A DNA stretch of 64,000 bases from Festucalex cinctus (lineage: Eukaryota > Chordata > Actinopteri > Syngnathiformes > Syngnathidae), in the NCBI RefSeq assembly GCF_051991245.1, contig NW_027520295.1, forward strand, positions 186,001-250,000. Reading direction: 5' to 3'. Below the pieces are notes generated by a model. That model was not told the origin of the DNA. It made no database searches and saw nothing but the letters and a program-made list of their open reading frames with translations. A program made the position numbers and the translations under genes. Below are positions 1-10,161 of this stretch, piece by piece. Every line of letters starts with the position of its first letter. Position 1 is the stretch's first letter.

Positions 1-21
1 TCTAGCATGAAATTGCTTGGG

Positions 22-27
22 CACCTG
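22..27. other. CACCTG (E-box type) hexamer, repeated in every monomer
   Basis: Every monomer I read keeps CACCTG (CAGGTG on the other strand), even when the bases just upstream change (GAGCACCTG at about 11,066; GGACACCTG at about 19,735 and 34,577). This hexamer fits the CANNTG E-box form bound by bHLH and Snail/ZEB-type zinc-finger proteins. A second CANNTG, CAAATG at 58-63, is present in all but the two Ld units, and CAATTG occurs in S. That makes about 370 CACCTG copies in 64 kb. Occupancy is inference; invariance may simply reflect homogenisation. Confidence 0.35.
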
Positions 28-70
28 TTAATTTTTAAGATTTTGACACATTCAGCTCAAATGTACAATC

Positions 71-87
71 ATGCGCTAAAAACGCAT
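71..87 (+). repeat. Short inverted repeat (hairpin) in L units
   Basis: ATGCG at 71-75 is followed by a 7-nt loop and CGCAT at 83-87, a perfect 5-bp stem. It recurs in L units and lies wholly within the L-specific segment. In the eight Lx units the stem reads ATGCC, which removes the loop-closing G:C pair. The stem is short and may not form in duplex DNA. Confidence 0.6.
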
Positions 88-94
88 TTAAAGC

Positions 95-100
95 AATAAA
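95..100 (+). other. AATAAA hexamer specific to L units (plus strand)
   Basis: AATAAA matches the eukaryotic polyadenylation signal and occurs once in each L unit within the L-specific segment. One unit (37,469-37,657) has AATAAG instead, from a single A to G change at 37,568. In a satellite transcript it could promote 3' end formation, but an AT-rich hexamer is expected by chance, so this is only a candidate. Confidence 0.2.
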
Positions 101-164
101 AAGGTGATTATGGCTGTCAAACCTAAACCAAACGTTGTGCACTCAAATCTTTTGCTGTATTTAG

Positions 165-170
165 TTTATT
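165..170 (-). other. AATAAA hexamer on the minus strand in every monomer
   Basis: TTTATT on the plus strand reads AATAAA on the minus strand and is shared by L and S units except Lx and unit 697-885, where TTTATTTGGG still retains it. Minus-strand transcripts would thus meet a candidate polyadenylation hexamer about every 160-190 bases. Chance occurrence in AT-rich DNA is the simpler explanation. Confidence 0.2.
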
Positions 171-174
171 TTGG

Positions 175-184
175 CATCCGGATG
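175..184. repeat. Perfect 10-bp palindrome CATCCGGATG, once per monomer
   Basis: This self-complementary decamer sits near the end of every L and S monomer, just before the GATGATT run and the CTAG of the next unit. Two variant classes break it: Sk (CTTCC-type change giving GGCCTCCGG, 13 units) and Sg (CCGTATG, 8 units). It contains a CpG and could bind a dimeric protein or extrude, but nothing here proves a function. Confidence 0.6.
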
Positions 185-189
185 ATGAT

Positions 190-348
190 TCTAGCATGAA
201 ATTGCTTGGGCACCTGTTAATTTTTAAGATTTTGACACATTCAGCTCAAATGTACACAATTGCTGATTATGGCTGTCAAATCTAAACCAAACGTTGTGCA
301 CTCAAATCTTTTGCTGTATTTAGTTTATTTTGGCATCCGGATGATGAT
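190..348 (+). repeat. Reference S monomer (159 bp)
   Basis: First complete short monomer. It equals L except that the 37-nt L segment is replaced by seven bases, CAATTGC at 257-263, and the downstream base is T in CAAATCTAAAC. The CAATTG hexamer marks S units, while GCGC within ATGCGCT marks L units (lost in Lx). Together with the preceding L it forms the 348-bp dimer that is the commonest local period. S units also occur in pairs and triples at fixed positions of the higher-order pattern, for example after Lx and after Sg. Confidence 0.95.
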
Positions 349-696
349 TCTAGCATGAAATTGCTTGGGCACCTGTTAATTTTTAAGATTTTGACACATT
401 CAGCTCAAATGTACAATCATGCGCTAAAAACGCATTTAAAGCAATAAAAAGGTGATTATGGCTGTCAAACCTAAACCAAACGTTGTGCACTCAAATCTTT
501 TGCTGTATTTAGTTTATTTTGGCATCCGGATGATGATTCTAGCATGAAATTGCTTGGGCACCTGTTAATTTTTAAGATTTTGACACATTCAGCTCAAATG
601 TACACAATTGCTGATTATGGCTGTCAAATCTAAACCAAACGTTGTGCACTCAAATCTTTTGCTGTATTTAGTTTATTTTGGCATCCGGATGATGAT

Positions 697-885
697 TCTA
701 GCATTAAATTGCTTGGGCACCTGTTAATTTTTAAGATTTTGACACATTCAGCTCAAATGTACAATCATGCGCTAAAAACGCATTTAACGCAATAAAAAGG
801 TGATTATGGCTGTCAAACCTAAACCAAACGTTGTGCACTCAAATCTTTTGCTGTATTTAGTTTATTTGGGCATCCGGATGATGAT
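697..885 (+). repeat. Atypical Lt monomer with a unique marker combination
   Basis: This L unit starts CTAGCATTAAA like other Lt units but is the only one of 27 Lt units not preceded by Sw. It also carries TTTGGGCATCC, otherwise seen only in Lx, without the ATGCCCT change, and a private A to C giving TTTAACGCAAT at about 788. It looks like a mosaic or an early branch of the Lt and Lx lineages. Confidence 0.8.
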
Positions 886-1263
886 TCTAGCATGAAATTG
901 CTTGGGCACCTGTTAATTTTTAAGATTTTGACACATTCAGCTCAAATGTACAATCATGCGCTAAAAACGCATTTAAAGCAATAAAAAGGTGATTATGGCT
1001 GTCAAACCTAAACCAAACGTTGTGCACTCAAATCTTTTGCTGTATTTAGTTTATTTTGGCATCCGGATGATGATTCTAGCATGAAATTGCTTGGGCACCT
1101 GTTAATTTTTAAGATTTTGACACATTCACCTCAAATGTACAATCATGCGCTAAAAACGCATTTAAAGCAATAAAAAGGTGATTATGGCTGTCAAACCTAA
1201 ACCAAACGTTGTGCACTCAAATCTTTTGCTGTATTTAGTTTATTTTGGCATCCGGATGATGAT

Positions 1264-2625
1264 TCTAGCATGAAATTGCTTGGGCACCTGTTAATTTGTA
1301 AGATTTTGACACATTCAGCTCAAATGTACACAATTGCTGATTATGGCTGTCAAATCTAAACCAAACGTTGTGCACTCAAATCTTTTGCTGTATTTAGTTT
1401 ATTTTGGCATCCGGATGATGATTCTAGCATGAAATTGCTTGGGCACCTGTTAATTTTTAAGATTTTGACACATTCAGCTCAAATGTACAATCATGCGCTA
1501 AAAACGCATTTAAAGCAATAAAAAGGTGATTATGGCTGTCAAACCTAAATCAAACGTTGTGCACTCAAATCTTTTGCTGTATTTAGTTTATTTTGGCATC
1601 CGGATGATGATTCTACCATGAAATTGCTTGGGCACCTGTTAATTTTTAAGATTTTGACACATTCAGCTCAAATGTACACAATTGCTGATTATGGCTGTCA
1701 AATCTAAACCAAACGTTGTGCACTCAAATCTTTTGCTGTATTTAGTTTATTTTGGCATCCGGATGATGATTCTAGCATGAAATTGCTTGGGCACCTGTTA
1801 ATTTGTAAGATTTTGACACATTCAGCTCAAATGTACACAATTGCTGATTATGGCTGTCAAATCTAAACCAAACGTTGTGCACTCAAATCTTTTGCTGTAT
1901 TTAGTTTATTTTGGCATCCGGATGATGATTCTAGCATGAAATTGCTTGGGCACCTGTTAATTTTTAAGATTTTGACACATTCAGCTCAAATGTACAATCA
2001 TGCGCTAAAAACGCATTTAAAGCAATAAAAAGGTGATTATGGCTGTCAAACCTAAATCAAACGTTGTGCACTCAAATCTTTTGCTGTATTTAGTTTATTT
2101 TGGCATCCGGATGATGATTCTACCATGAAATTGCTTGGGCACCTGTTAATTTTTAAGATTTTGACACATTCAGCTCAAATGTACACAATTGCTGATTATG
2201 GCTGTCAAATCTAAACCAAACGTTGTGCACTCAAATCTTTTGCTGTATTTAGTTTATTTTGGCATCCGGATGATGATTCTAGCATGAAATTGCTTGGGCA
2301 CCTGTTAATTTTTAAGATTTTGACACATTCAGCTCAAATGTACAATCATGCGCTAAAAACGCATTTAAAGCAATAAAAAGGTGATTATGGCTGTCAAACC
2401 TAAATCAAACGTTGTGCACTCAAATCTTTTGCTGTATTTAGTTTATTTTGGCATCCGGATGATGATTCTACCATGAAATTGCTTGGGCACCTGTTAATTT
2501 TTAAGATTTTGACACATTCAGCTCAAATGTACACAATTGCTGATTATGGCTGTCAAATCTAAACCAAACGTTGTGCACTCAAATCTTTTGCTGTATTTAG
2601 TTTATTTTGGCATCCGGATGATGAT
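1264..2625 (+). repeat. Local amplification: (Sh La Sc) twice, then La Sc
   Basis: A 507-bp triplet Sh La Sc occupies 1,264-1,770 and again 1,771-2,277, and a further La Sc dimer (348 bp) follows at 2,278-2,625. Sh units (TTTGTAAG, full 159 bp) occur only here, at 1,264 and 1,771. They carry one of the changes of the 158-bp Sz units but not the deletion, so they look like the ancestral form of Sz. La (CTAAATCAAAC) is followed by Sc in every case in the window. Confidence 0.85.
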
Positions 2626-4713
2626 TCTAGCATGAAATTGCTTGGGCACCTGTTAATTTTTAAGATTTTGACACATTCAGCTCAAATGTACAATCATGCG
2701 CTAAAAACGCATTTAAAGCAATAAAAAGGTGATTATGGCTGTCAAACCTAAACCAAACGTTGTGCACTCAAATCTTTTGCTGTATTTAGTTTATTTTGGC
2801 ATCCGGATGATGATTCTAGCATGAAATTGCTTGGGCACCTGTTAATTTTTAAGACTTTGACACATTCAGCTCAAATGTACACAATTGCTGATTATGGCTG
2901 TCAAATCTAAACCAAACGTTGTGCACTCAAATCTTTTGCTGTATTTAGTTTATTTTGGCATCCGGATGATGATTCTAGCATGAAATTGCTTGGGCACCTG
3001 TTAATTTTTAAGATTTTGACACATTCAGCTCAAATGTACAATCATGCGCTAAAAACGCATTTAAAGCAATAAAAAGGTGATTATGGCTGTCAAACCTAAA
3101 CCAAACGTTGTGCACTCAAATCTTTTGCTGTATTTAGTTTATTTTGGCATCCGGATGATGATTCTAGCATGAAATTGCTTGGGCACCTGTTAATTTTTAA
3201 GATTTTGACACATTCAGCTCAAATGTACACAATTGCTGATTATGGCTGTCAAATCTAAACCAAACGTTGTGCACTCAAATCTTTTGCTGTATTTAGTTTA
3301 TTTTGGCATCCGTATGATGATTCTAGCATGAAATTGCTTGGGCACCTGTTAATTTTTAAGATTTTGACACATTCAGCTCAAATGTACACAATTGCTGATT
3401 ATGGCTGTCAAATCTAAACCAAACGTTGTGCACTCAAATCTTTTGCTGTATTTAGTTTATTTTGGCATCCGGATGATGATTCTAGCATGAAATTGCTTGG
3501 GCACCTGTTAATTTTTAAGATTTTGACACATTCAGCTCAAATGTACAATCATGCGCTAAAAACGCATTTAAAGCAATAAAAAGGTGATTATGGCTGTCAA
3601 ACCTAAACCAAACGTTGTGCACTCAAATCTTTTGCTGTATTTAGTTTATTTTGGCATCCGGATGATGATTCTAGCATGAAATTGCTTGGGCACCTGTTAA
3701 TTTTTAAGATTTTGACACATTCAGCTCAAATGTACACAATTGCTGATTATGGCTGTCAAATCTAAACCAAACGTTGTGCACTCAAATCTTTTGCTGTATT
3801 TAGTTTATTTTGGCATCCGGATGATGATTCTAGCATGAAATTGCTTGGGCACCTGTTAATTTTTAAGATTTTGACACATTCAGCTCAAATGTACAATCAT
3901 GCGCTAAAAACGCATTTAAAGCAATAAAAAGGTGATTATGGCTGTCAAACCTAAACCAAACGTTGTGCACTCAAATCTTTTGCTGTATTTAGTTTATTTT
4001 GGCATCCGGATGATGATTCTAGCATGAAATTGCTTGGGCACCTGTTAATTTTTAAGATTTTGACACATTCAGCTCAAATGTACACAATTGCTGATTATGG
4101 CTGTCAAATCTAAACCAAACGTTGTGCACTCAAATCTTTTGCTGTATTTAGTTTATTTTGGCCTCCGGATGATGATTCTAGCATGAAATTGCTTGGGCAC
4201 CTGTTAATTTTTAAGATTTTGACACATTCAGCTCAAATGTACAATCATGCGCTAAAAACGCATTTAAAGCAATAAAAAGGTGATTATGGCTGTCAAACCT
4301 AAACCAAACGTTGTGCACTCAAATCTTTTGCTGTATTTAGTTTATTTTGGCATCCGGATGATGATTCTAGCATGAAATTGCTTGGGCACCTGTTAATTTT
4401 TAAGATTTTGACACATTCAGCTCAAATGTACACAATTGCTGATTATGGCTGTCAAATCTAAACCAAACGTTGTGCACTCAAATCTTTTGCTGTATTTAGT
4501 TTATTTTGGCATCCGGATGATGATTCTAGCATGAAATTGCTTGGGCACCTGTTAATTTTTAAGATTTTGACACATTCAGCTCAAATGTACAATCATGCGC
4601 TAAAAACGCATTTAAAGCAATAAAAAGGTGATTATGGCTGTCAAACCTAAACCAAACGTTGTGCACTCAAATCTTTTGCTGTATTTAGTTTATTTTGGCA
4701 TCCGGATGATGAT
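2626..4713 (+). repeat. Mixed stretch: L S L Sg S L S L Sk L S L
   Basis: Monomers start at 2,626, 2,815, 2,974, 3,163, 3,322, 3,481, 3,670, 3,829, 4,018, 4,177, 4,366 and 4,525. The S unit at 2,815 has AAGACTTTG (T to C at 2,855), a marker otherwise seen only at 36,992 and 49,604. Sg at 3,163 is followed by plain S as everywhere. The Sk unit at 4,018 begins the order Sk L S L S Lx that recurs in the 29-monomer block. Confidence 0.85.
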
Positions 4714-7437
4714 TCTAGCATGAAATTGCTTGGGCACCTGTTAATTTTTAAGATTTTGACACATTCAGCTCAAATGTACACAATTGCTGATTATGGCTGT
4801 CAAATCTAAACCAAACGTTGTGCACTCAAATCTTTTGCTGTATTTAGTTTATTTTGGCATCCGGATGATGATTCTAGCATGAAATTGCTTGGGCACCTGT
4901 TAATTTTTAAGATTTTGACACATTCAGCTCAAATGTACAATCATGCCCTAAAAACGCATTTAAAGCAATAAAAAGGTGATTATGGCTGTCAAACCTAAAC
5001 CAAACGTTGTGCACTCAAATCTTTTGCTGTATTTAGTTTATTTGGGCATCCGGATGATGATTCTAGCATGAAATTGCTTGGGCACCTGTTAATTTTTAAG
5101 ATTTTGACACATTCAGCTCAAATGTACACAATTGCTGATTATGGCTGTCAAATCTAAACCAAACGTTGTGCACTCAAATCTTTTGCTGTATTTAGTTTAT
5201 TTTGGCATCCGGATGATGATTCTAGCATGAAATTGCTTGGGCACCTGTTAATTTTTAAGATTTTGACACATTCAGCTCAAATGTACACAATTGCTGATTA
5301 TGGCTGTCAAATCTAAACCAAACGTTGTGCACTCAAATCTTTTGCTGTATTTAGTTTATTTTGGCATCCGGATGATGATTCTAGCATGAAATTGCTTGGG
5401 CACCTGTTAATTTTTAAGATTTTGACACATTCAGCTCAAATGTACACAATTGCTGATTATGGCTGTCAAATCTAAACCAAACGTTGTGCACTCAAATCTT
5501 TTGCTGTATTTTGTTTATTTTGGCATCCGGATGATGATTCTAGCATTAAATTGCTTGGGCACCTGTTAATTTTTAAGATTTTGACACATTCAGCTCAAAT
5601 GTACAATCATGCGCTAAAAACGCATTTAAAGCAATAAAAAGGTGATTATGGCTGTCAAACCTAAACCAAACGTTGTGCACTCAAATCTTTTGCTGTATTT
5701 AGTTTATTTTGGCATCCGGATGATGATTCTACCATGAAATTGCTTGGGCACCTGTTAATTTTTAAGATTTTGACACATTCAGCTCAAATGTACACAATTG
5801 CTGATTATGGCTGTCAAATCTAAACCAAACGTTGTGCACTCAAATCTTTTGCTGTATTTAGTTTATTTTGGCATCCGGATGATGATTCTAGCATGAAATT
5901 GCTTGGGCACCTGTTAATTTTTAAGATTTTGACACATTCAGCTCAAATGTACAATCATGCGCTAAAAACGCATTTAAAGCAATAAAAAGGTGATTATGGC
6001 TGTCAAACCTAAACCAAACGTTGTGCACTCAAATCTTTTGCTGTATTTAGTTTATTTTGGCATCCGGATGATGATTCTAGCATGAAATTGCTTGGGCACC
6101 TGTTAATTTTTAAGATTTTGACACATTCAGCTCAAATGTACACAATTGCTGATTATGGCTGTCAAATCTAAACCAAACGTTGTGCACTCAAATCTTTTGC
6201 TGTATTTAGTTTATTTTGGCATCCGGATGATGATTCTAGCATGAAATTGCTTGGGCACCTGTTAATTTTTAAGATTTTGACACATTCAGCTCAAATGTAC
6301 AATCATGCCCTAAAAACGCATTTAAAGCAATAAAAAGGTGATTATGGCTGTCAAACCTAAACCAAACGTTGTGCACTCAAATCTTTTGCTGTATTTAGTT
6401 TATTTGGGCATCCGGATGATGATTCTAGCATGAAATTGCTTGGGCACCTGTTAATTTTTAAGATTTTGACACATTCAGCTCAAATGTACACAATTGCTGA
6501 TTATGGCTGTCAAATCTAAACCAAACGTTGTGCACTCAAATCTTTTGCTGTATTTAGTTTATTTTGGCATCCGGATGATGATTCTAGCATGAAATTGCTT
6601 GGGCACCTGTTAATTTTTAAGATTTTGACACATTCAGCTCAAATGTACACAATTGCTGATTATGGCTGTCAAATCTAAACCAAACGTTGTGCACTCAAAT
6701 CTTTTGCTGTATTTAGTTTATTTTGGCATCCGGATGATGATTCTAGCATGAAATTGCTTGGGCACCTGTTAATTTTTAAGATTTTGACACATTCAGCTCA
6801 AATGTACACAATTGCTGATTATGGCTGTCAAATCTAAACCAAACGTTGTGCACTCAAATCTTTTGCTGTATTTTGTTTATTTTGGCATCCGGATGATGAT
6901 TCTAGCATTAAATTGCTTGGGCACCTGTTAATTTTTAAGATTTTGACACATTCAGCTCAAATGTACAATCATGCGCTAAAAACGCATTTAAAGCAATAAA
7001 AAGGTGATTATGGCTGTCAAACCTAAACCAAACGTTGTGCACTCAAATCTTTTGCTGTATTTAGTTTATTTTGGCATCCGGATGATGATTCTACCATGAA
7101 ATTGCTTGGGCACCTGTTAATTTTTAAGATTTTGACACATTCAGCTCAAATGTACACAATTGCTGATTATGGCTGTCAAATCTAAACCAAACGTTGTGCA
7201 CTCAAATCTTTTGCTGTATTTAGTTTATTTTGGCATCCGGATGATGATTCTAGCATGAAATTGCTTGGGCACCTGTTAATTTTTAAGATTTTGACACATT
7301 CAGCTCAAATGTACAATCATGCGCTAAAAACGCATTTAAAGCAATAAAAAGGTGATTATGGCTGTCAAACCTAAACCAAACGTTGTGCACTCAAATCTTT
7401 TGCTGTATTTAGTTTATTTTGGCATCCGGATGATGAT
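4714..7437 (+). repeat. 1,362-bp block of eight monomers, duplicated in tandem
   Basis: The order S Lx S S Sw Lt Sc L occurs at 4,714-6,075 and again at 6,076-7,437, an exact offset of 1,362 bp (three L and five S). Both copies carry all the same markers. The second copy is followed by Sg at 7,438, where the two copies would diverge. This is a clean signature of one unequal exchange between out-of-register copies of this segment. Confidence 0.88.
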
Positions 7438-7755
7438 TCTAGCATGAAATTGCTTGGGCACCTGTTAATTTTTAAGATTTTGACACATTCAGCTCAAATG
7501 TACACAATTGCTGATTATGGCTGTCAAATCTAAACCAAACGTTGTGCACTCAAATCTTTTGCTGTATTTAGTTTATTTTGGCATCCGTATGATGATTCTA
7601 GCATGAAATTGCTTGGGCACCTGTTAATTTTTAAGATTTTGACACATTCAGCTCAAATGTACACAATTGCTGATTATGGCTGTCAAATCTAAACCAAACG
7701 TTGTGCACTCAAATCTTTTGCTGTATTTAGTTTATTTTGGCATCCGGATGATGAT

Positions 7756-10161
7756 TCTAGCATGAAATTGCTTGGGCACCTGTTAATTTTTAAGATTTTG
7801 ACACATTCAGCTCAAATGTACAATCATGCGCTAAAAACGCATTTAAAGCAATAAAAAGGTGATTATGGCTGTCAAACCTAAACCAAACGTTGTGCACTCA
7901 AATCTTTTGCTGTATTTAGTTTATTTTGGCATCCGGATGATGATTCTAGCATGAAATTGCTTGGGCACCTGTTAATTTTTAAGATTTTGACACATTCAGC
8001 TCAAATGTACACAATTGCTGATTATGGCTGTCAAATCTAAACCAAACGTTGTGCACTCAAATCTTTTGCTGTATTTTGTTTATTTTGGCATCCGGATGAT
8101 GATTCTAGCATGAAATTGCTTGGGCACCTGTTAATTTTTAAGATTTTGACACATTCAGCTCAAATGTACAATCATGCGCTAAAAACGCATTTAAAGCAAT
8201 AAAAAGGTGATTATGGCTGTCAAACCTAAACCAAACGTTGTGCACTCAAATCTTTTGCTGTATTTAGTTTATTTTGGCATCCGGATGATGATTCTAGCAT
8301 GAAATTGCTTGGGCACCTGTTAATTTTTAAGATTTTGACACATTCAGCTCAAATGTACACAATTGCTGATTATGGCTGTCAAATCTAAACCAAACGTTGT
8401 GCACTCAAATCTTTTGCTGTATTTTGTTTATTTTGGCATCCGGATGATGATTCTAGCATTAAATTGCTTGGGCACCTGTTAATTTTTAAGATTTTGACAC
8501 ATTCAGCTCAAATGTACAATCATGCGCTAAAAACGCATTTAAAGCAATAAAAAGGTGATTATGGCTGTCAAACCTAAACCAAACGTTGTGCACTCAAATC
8601 TTTTGCTGTATTTAGTTTATTTTGGCATCCGGATGATGATTCTAGCATGAAATTGCTTGGGCACCTGTTAATTTTTAAGATTTTGACACATTCAGCTCAA
8701 ATGTACACAATTGCTGATTATGGCTGTCAAATCTAAACCAAACGTTGTGCACTCAAATCTTTTGCTGTATTTAGTTTATTTTGGCATCCGGATGATGATT
8801 CTAGCATGAAATTGCTTGGGCACCTGTTAATTTTTAAGATTTTGACACATTCAGCTCAAATGTACAATCATGCGCTAAAAACGCATTTAAAGCAATAAAA
8901 AGGTGATTATGGCTGTCAAACCTAAACCAAACGTTGTGCACTCAAATCTTTTGCTGTATTTAGTTTATTTTGGCATCCGGATGATGATTCTACAATGAAA
9001 TTGCTTGGGCACCTGTTAATTTTTAAGATTTTGACACATTCAGCTCAAATGTACACAATTGCTGATTATGGCTGTCAAATCTAAACCAAACGTTGTGCAC
9101 TCAAATCTTTTGCTGTATTTAGTTTATTTTGGCATCCGGATGATGATTCTAGCATGAAATTGCTTGGGCACCTGTTAATTTTTAAGATTTTGACACATTC
9201 AGCTCAAATGTACACAATTGCTGATTATGGCTGTCAAATCTAAACCAAACGTTGTGCACTCAAATCTTTTGCTGTATTTTGTTTATTTTGGCATCCGGAT
9301 GATGATTCTAGCATTAAATTGCTTGGGCACCTGTTAATTTTTAAGATTTTGACACATTCAGCTCAAATGTACAATCATGCGCTAAAAACGCATTTAAAGC
9401 AATAAAAAGGTGATTATGGCTGTCAAACCTAAACCAAACGTTGTGCACTCAAATCTTTTGCTGTATTTAGTTTATTTTGGCATCCGGATGATGATTCTAG
9501 CATGAAATTGCTTGGGCACCTGTTAATTTTTAAGATTTTGACACATTCAGCTCAAATGTACACAATTGCTGATTATGGCTGTCAAATCTAAACCAAACGT
9601 TGTGCACTCAAATCTTTTGCTGTATTTAGTTTATTTTGGCATCCGGATGATGATTCTAGCATGAAATTGCTTGGGCACCTGTTAATTTTTAAGATTTTGA
9701 CACATTCAGCTCAAATGTACAATCATGCGCTAAAAACGCATTTAAAGCAATAAAAAGGTGATTATGGCTGTCAAACCTAAACCAAACGTTGTGCACTCAA
9801 ATCTTTTGCTGTATTTAGTTTATTTTGGCATCCGGATGATGATTCTAGCATGAAATTGCTTGGGCACCTGTTAATTTTTAAGATTTTGACACATTCAGCT
9901 CAAATGTACACAATTGCTGATTATGGCTGTCAAATCTAAACCAAACGTTGTGCACTCAAATCTTTTGCTGTATTTAGTTTATTTTGGCATCCGTATGATG
10001 ATTCTAGCATGAAATTGCTTGGGCACCTGTTAATTTTTAAGATTTTGACACATTCAGCTCAAATGTACACAATTGCTGATTATGGCTGTCAAATCTAAAC
10101 CAAACGTTGTGCACTCAAATCTTTTGCTGTATTTAGTTTATTTTGGCATCCGGATGATGAT
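7756..10161 (+). repeat. 14-monomer block, copy 1
   Basis: The order is L Sw L Sw Lt S L Sa Sw Lt S L Sg S, preceded by Sg S at 7,438-7,755. The Sa unit (CTACAATG) is at 8,989. Related copies are at 23,612-25,510 (12 of 14 monomers matching before divergence), 37,469-40,381 and 50,081-52,993, the latter two with an extra three-monomer insert. The block directly precedes the 29-monomer block. Confidence 0.85.

Larger units (their letters stand above)
68..104 (+). repeat. L-specific segment, net 30 bp longer than S
   Basis: Between the shared ATGTACA and TGATTATGG, L has 37 nt and S has 7 nt, a net difference of 30 bp. The segment contains an inverted repeat (ATGCG, 7-nt A-rich loop, CGCAT), an imperfect short internal duplication (GCATTTAAA then GCAATAAAA) and an AATAAA hexamer. 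It is present in all 171 L-type units and absent from all S units. Whether L gained it or S lost it cannot be told from this window. Confidence 0.9.
1..189 (+). repeat. Reference L monomer (189 bp)
   Basis: This is the first complete long monomer and matches the L consensus at the marker sites I followed. In order it holds the start TCTAGCATGAAATTG, a CACCTG hexamer at 22-27, an A/T-rich stretch around 28-46, CAAATG at 58-63, the L-specific segment at 68-104, the shared TGATTATGGCTGTCAAAC, then AACGTT and GTGCAC, a T-rich stretch, the palindrome CATCCGGATG at 175-184 and a short GAT run. L carries the C form of CAAA(C/T)CTAAAC. It has four CpG sites, against two in S. L units are usually followed by an S unit; L-L neighbours occur almost only when the second L is the Lp variant. 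Confidence 0.95.
1..1263 (+). repeat. Left-edge stretch: L S L S Lt* L Lp
   Basis: Monomer starts are 1, 190, 349, 538, 697, 886 and 1,075. Two regular 348-bp dimers are followed by three L-type units in a row, the only such run in the window. The last is an Lp unit (TTCACCTC). The fifth unit is an unusual Lt described separately. This order is not repeated elsewhere in the window, so this part lies outside the higher-order blocks that dominate the rest. Confidence 0.85.

Noticed and set aside
45..70. Bacterial-style promoter, TTGACA then TACAAT
   Set aside because: The spacing is about 15 bp, shorter than the usual 17, it occurs only in L, and the context is a eukaryotic satellite.
71..87. 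Rho-independent terminator or tRNA-like fold from the L hairpin
   Set aside because: The 5-bp stem is too short and is not followed by a T run; no cloverleaf or tRNA motifs are seen.
1..189. Identity with a known satellite on length alone (for example the 189-190 bp pBuM repeats of the Drosophila buzzatii group or the 158-bp satellite of Tribolium confusum)
   Set aside because: Lengths coincide roughly but I could not match the sequence to either. A database search of the monomer would decide it.
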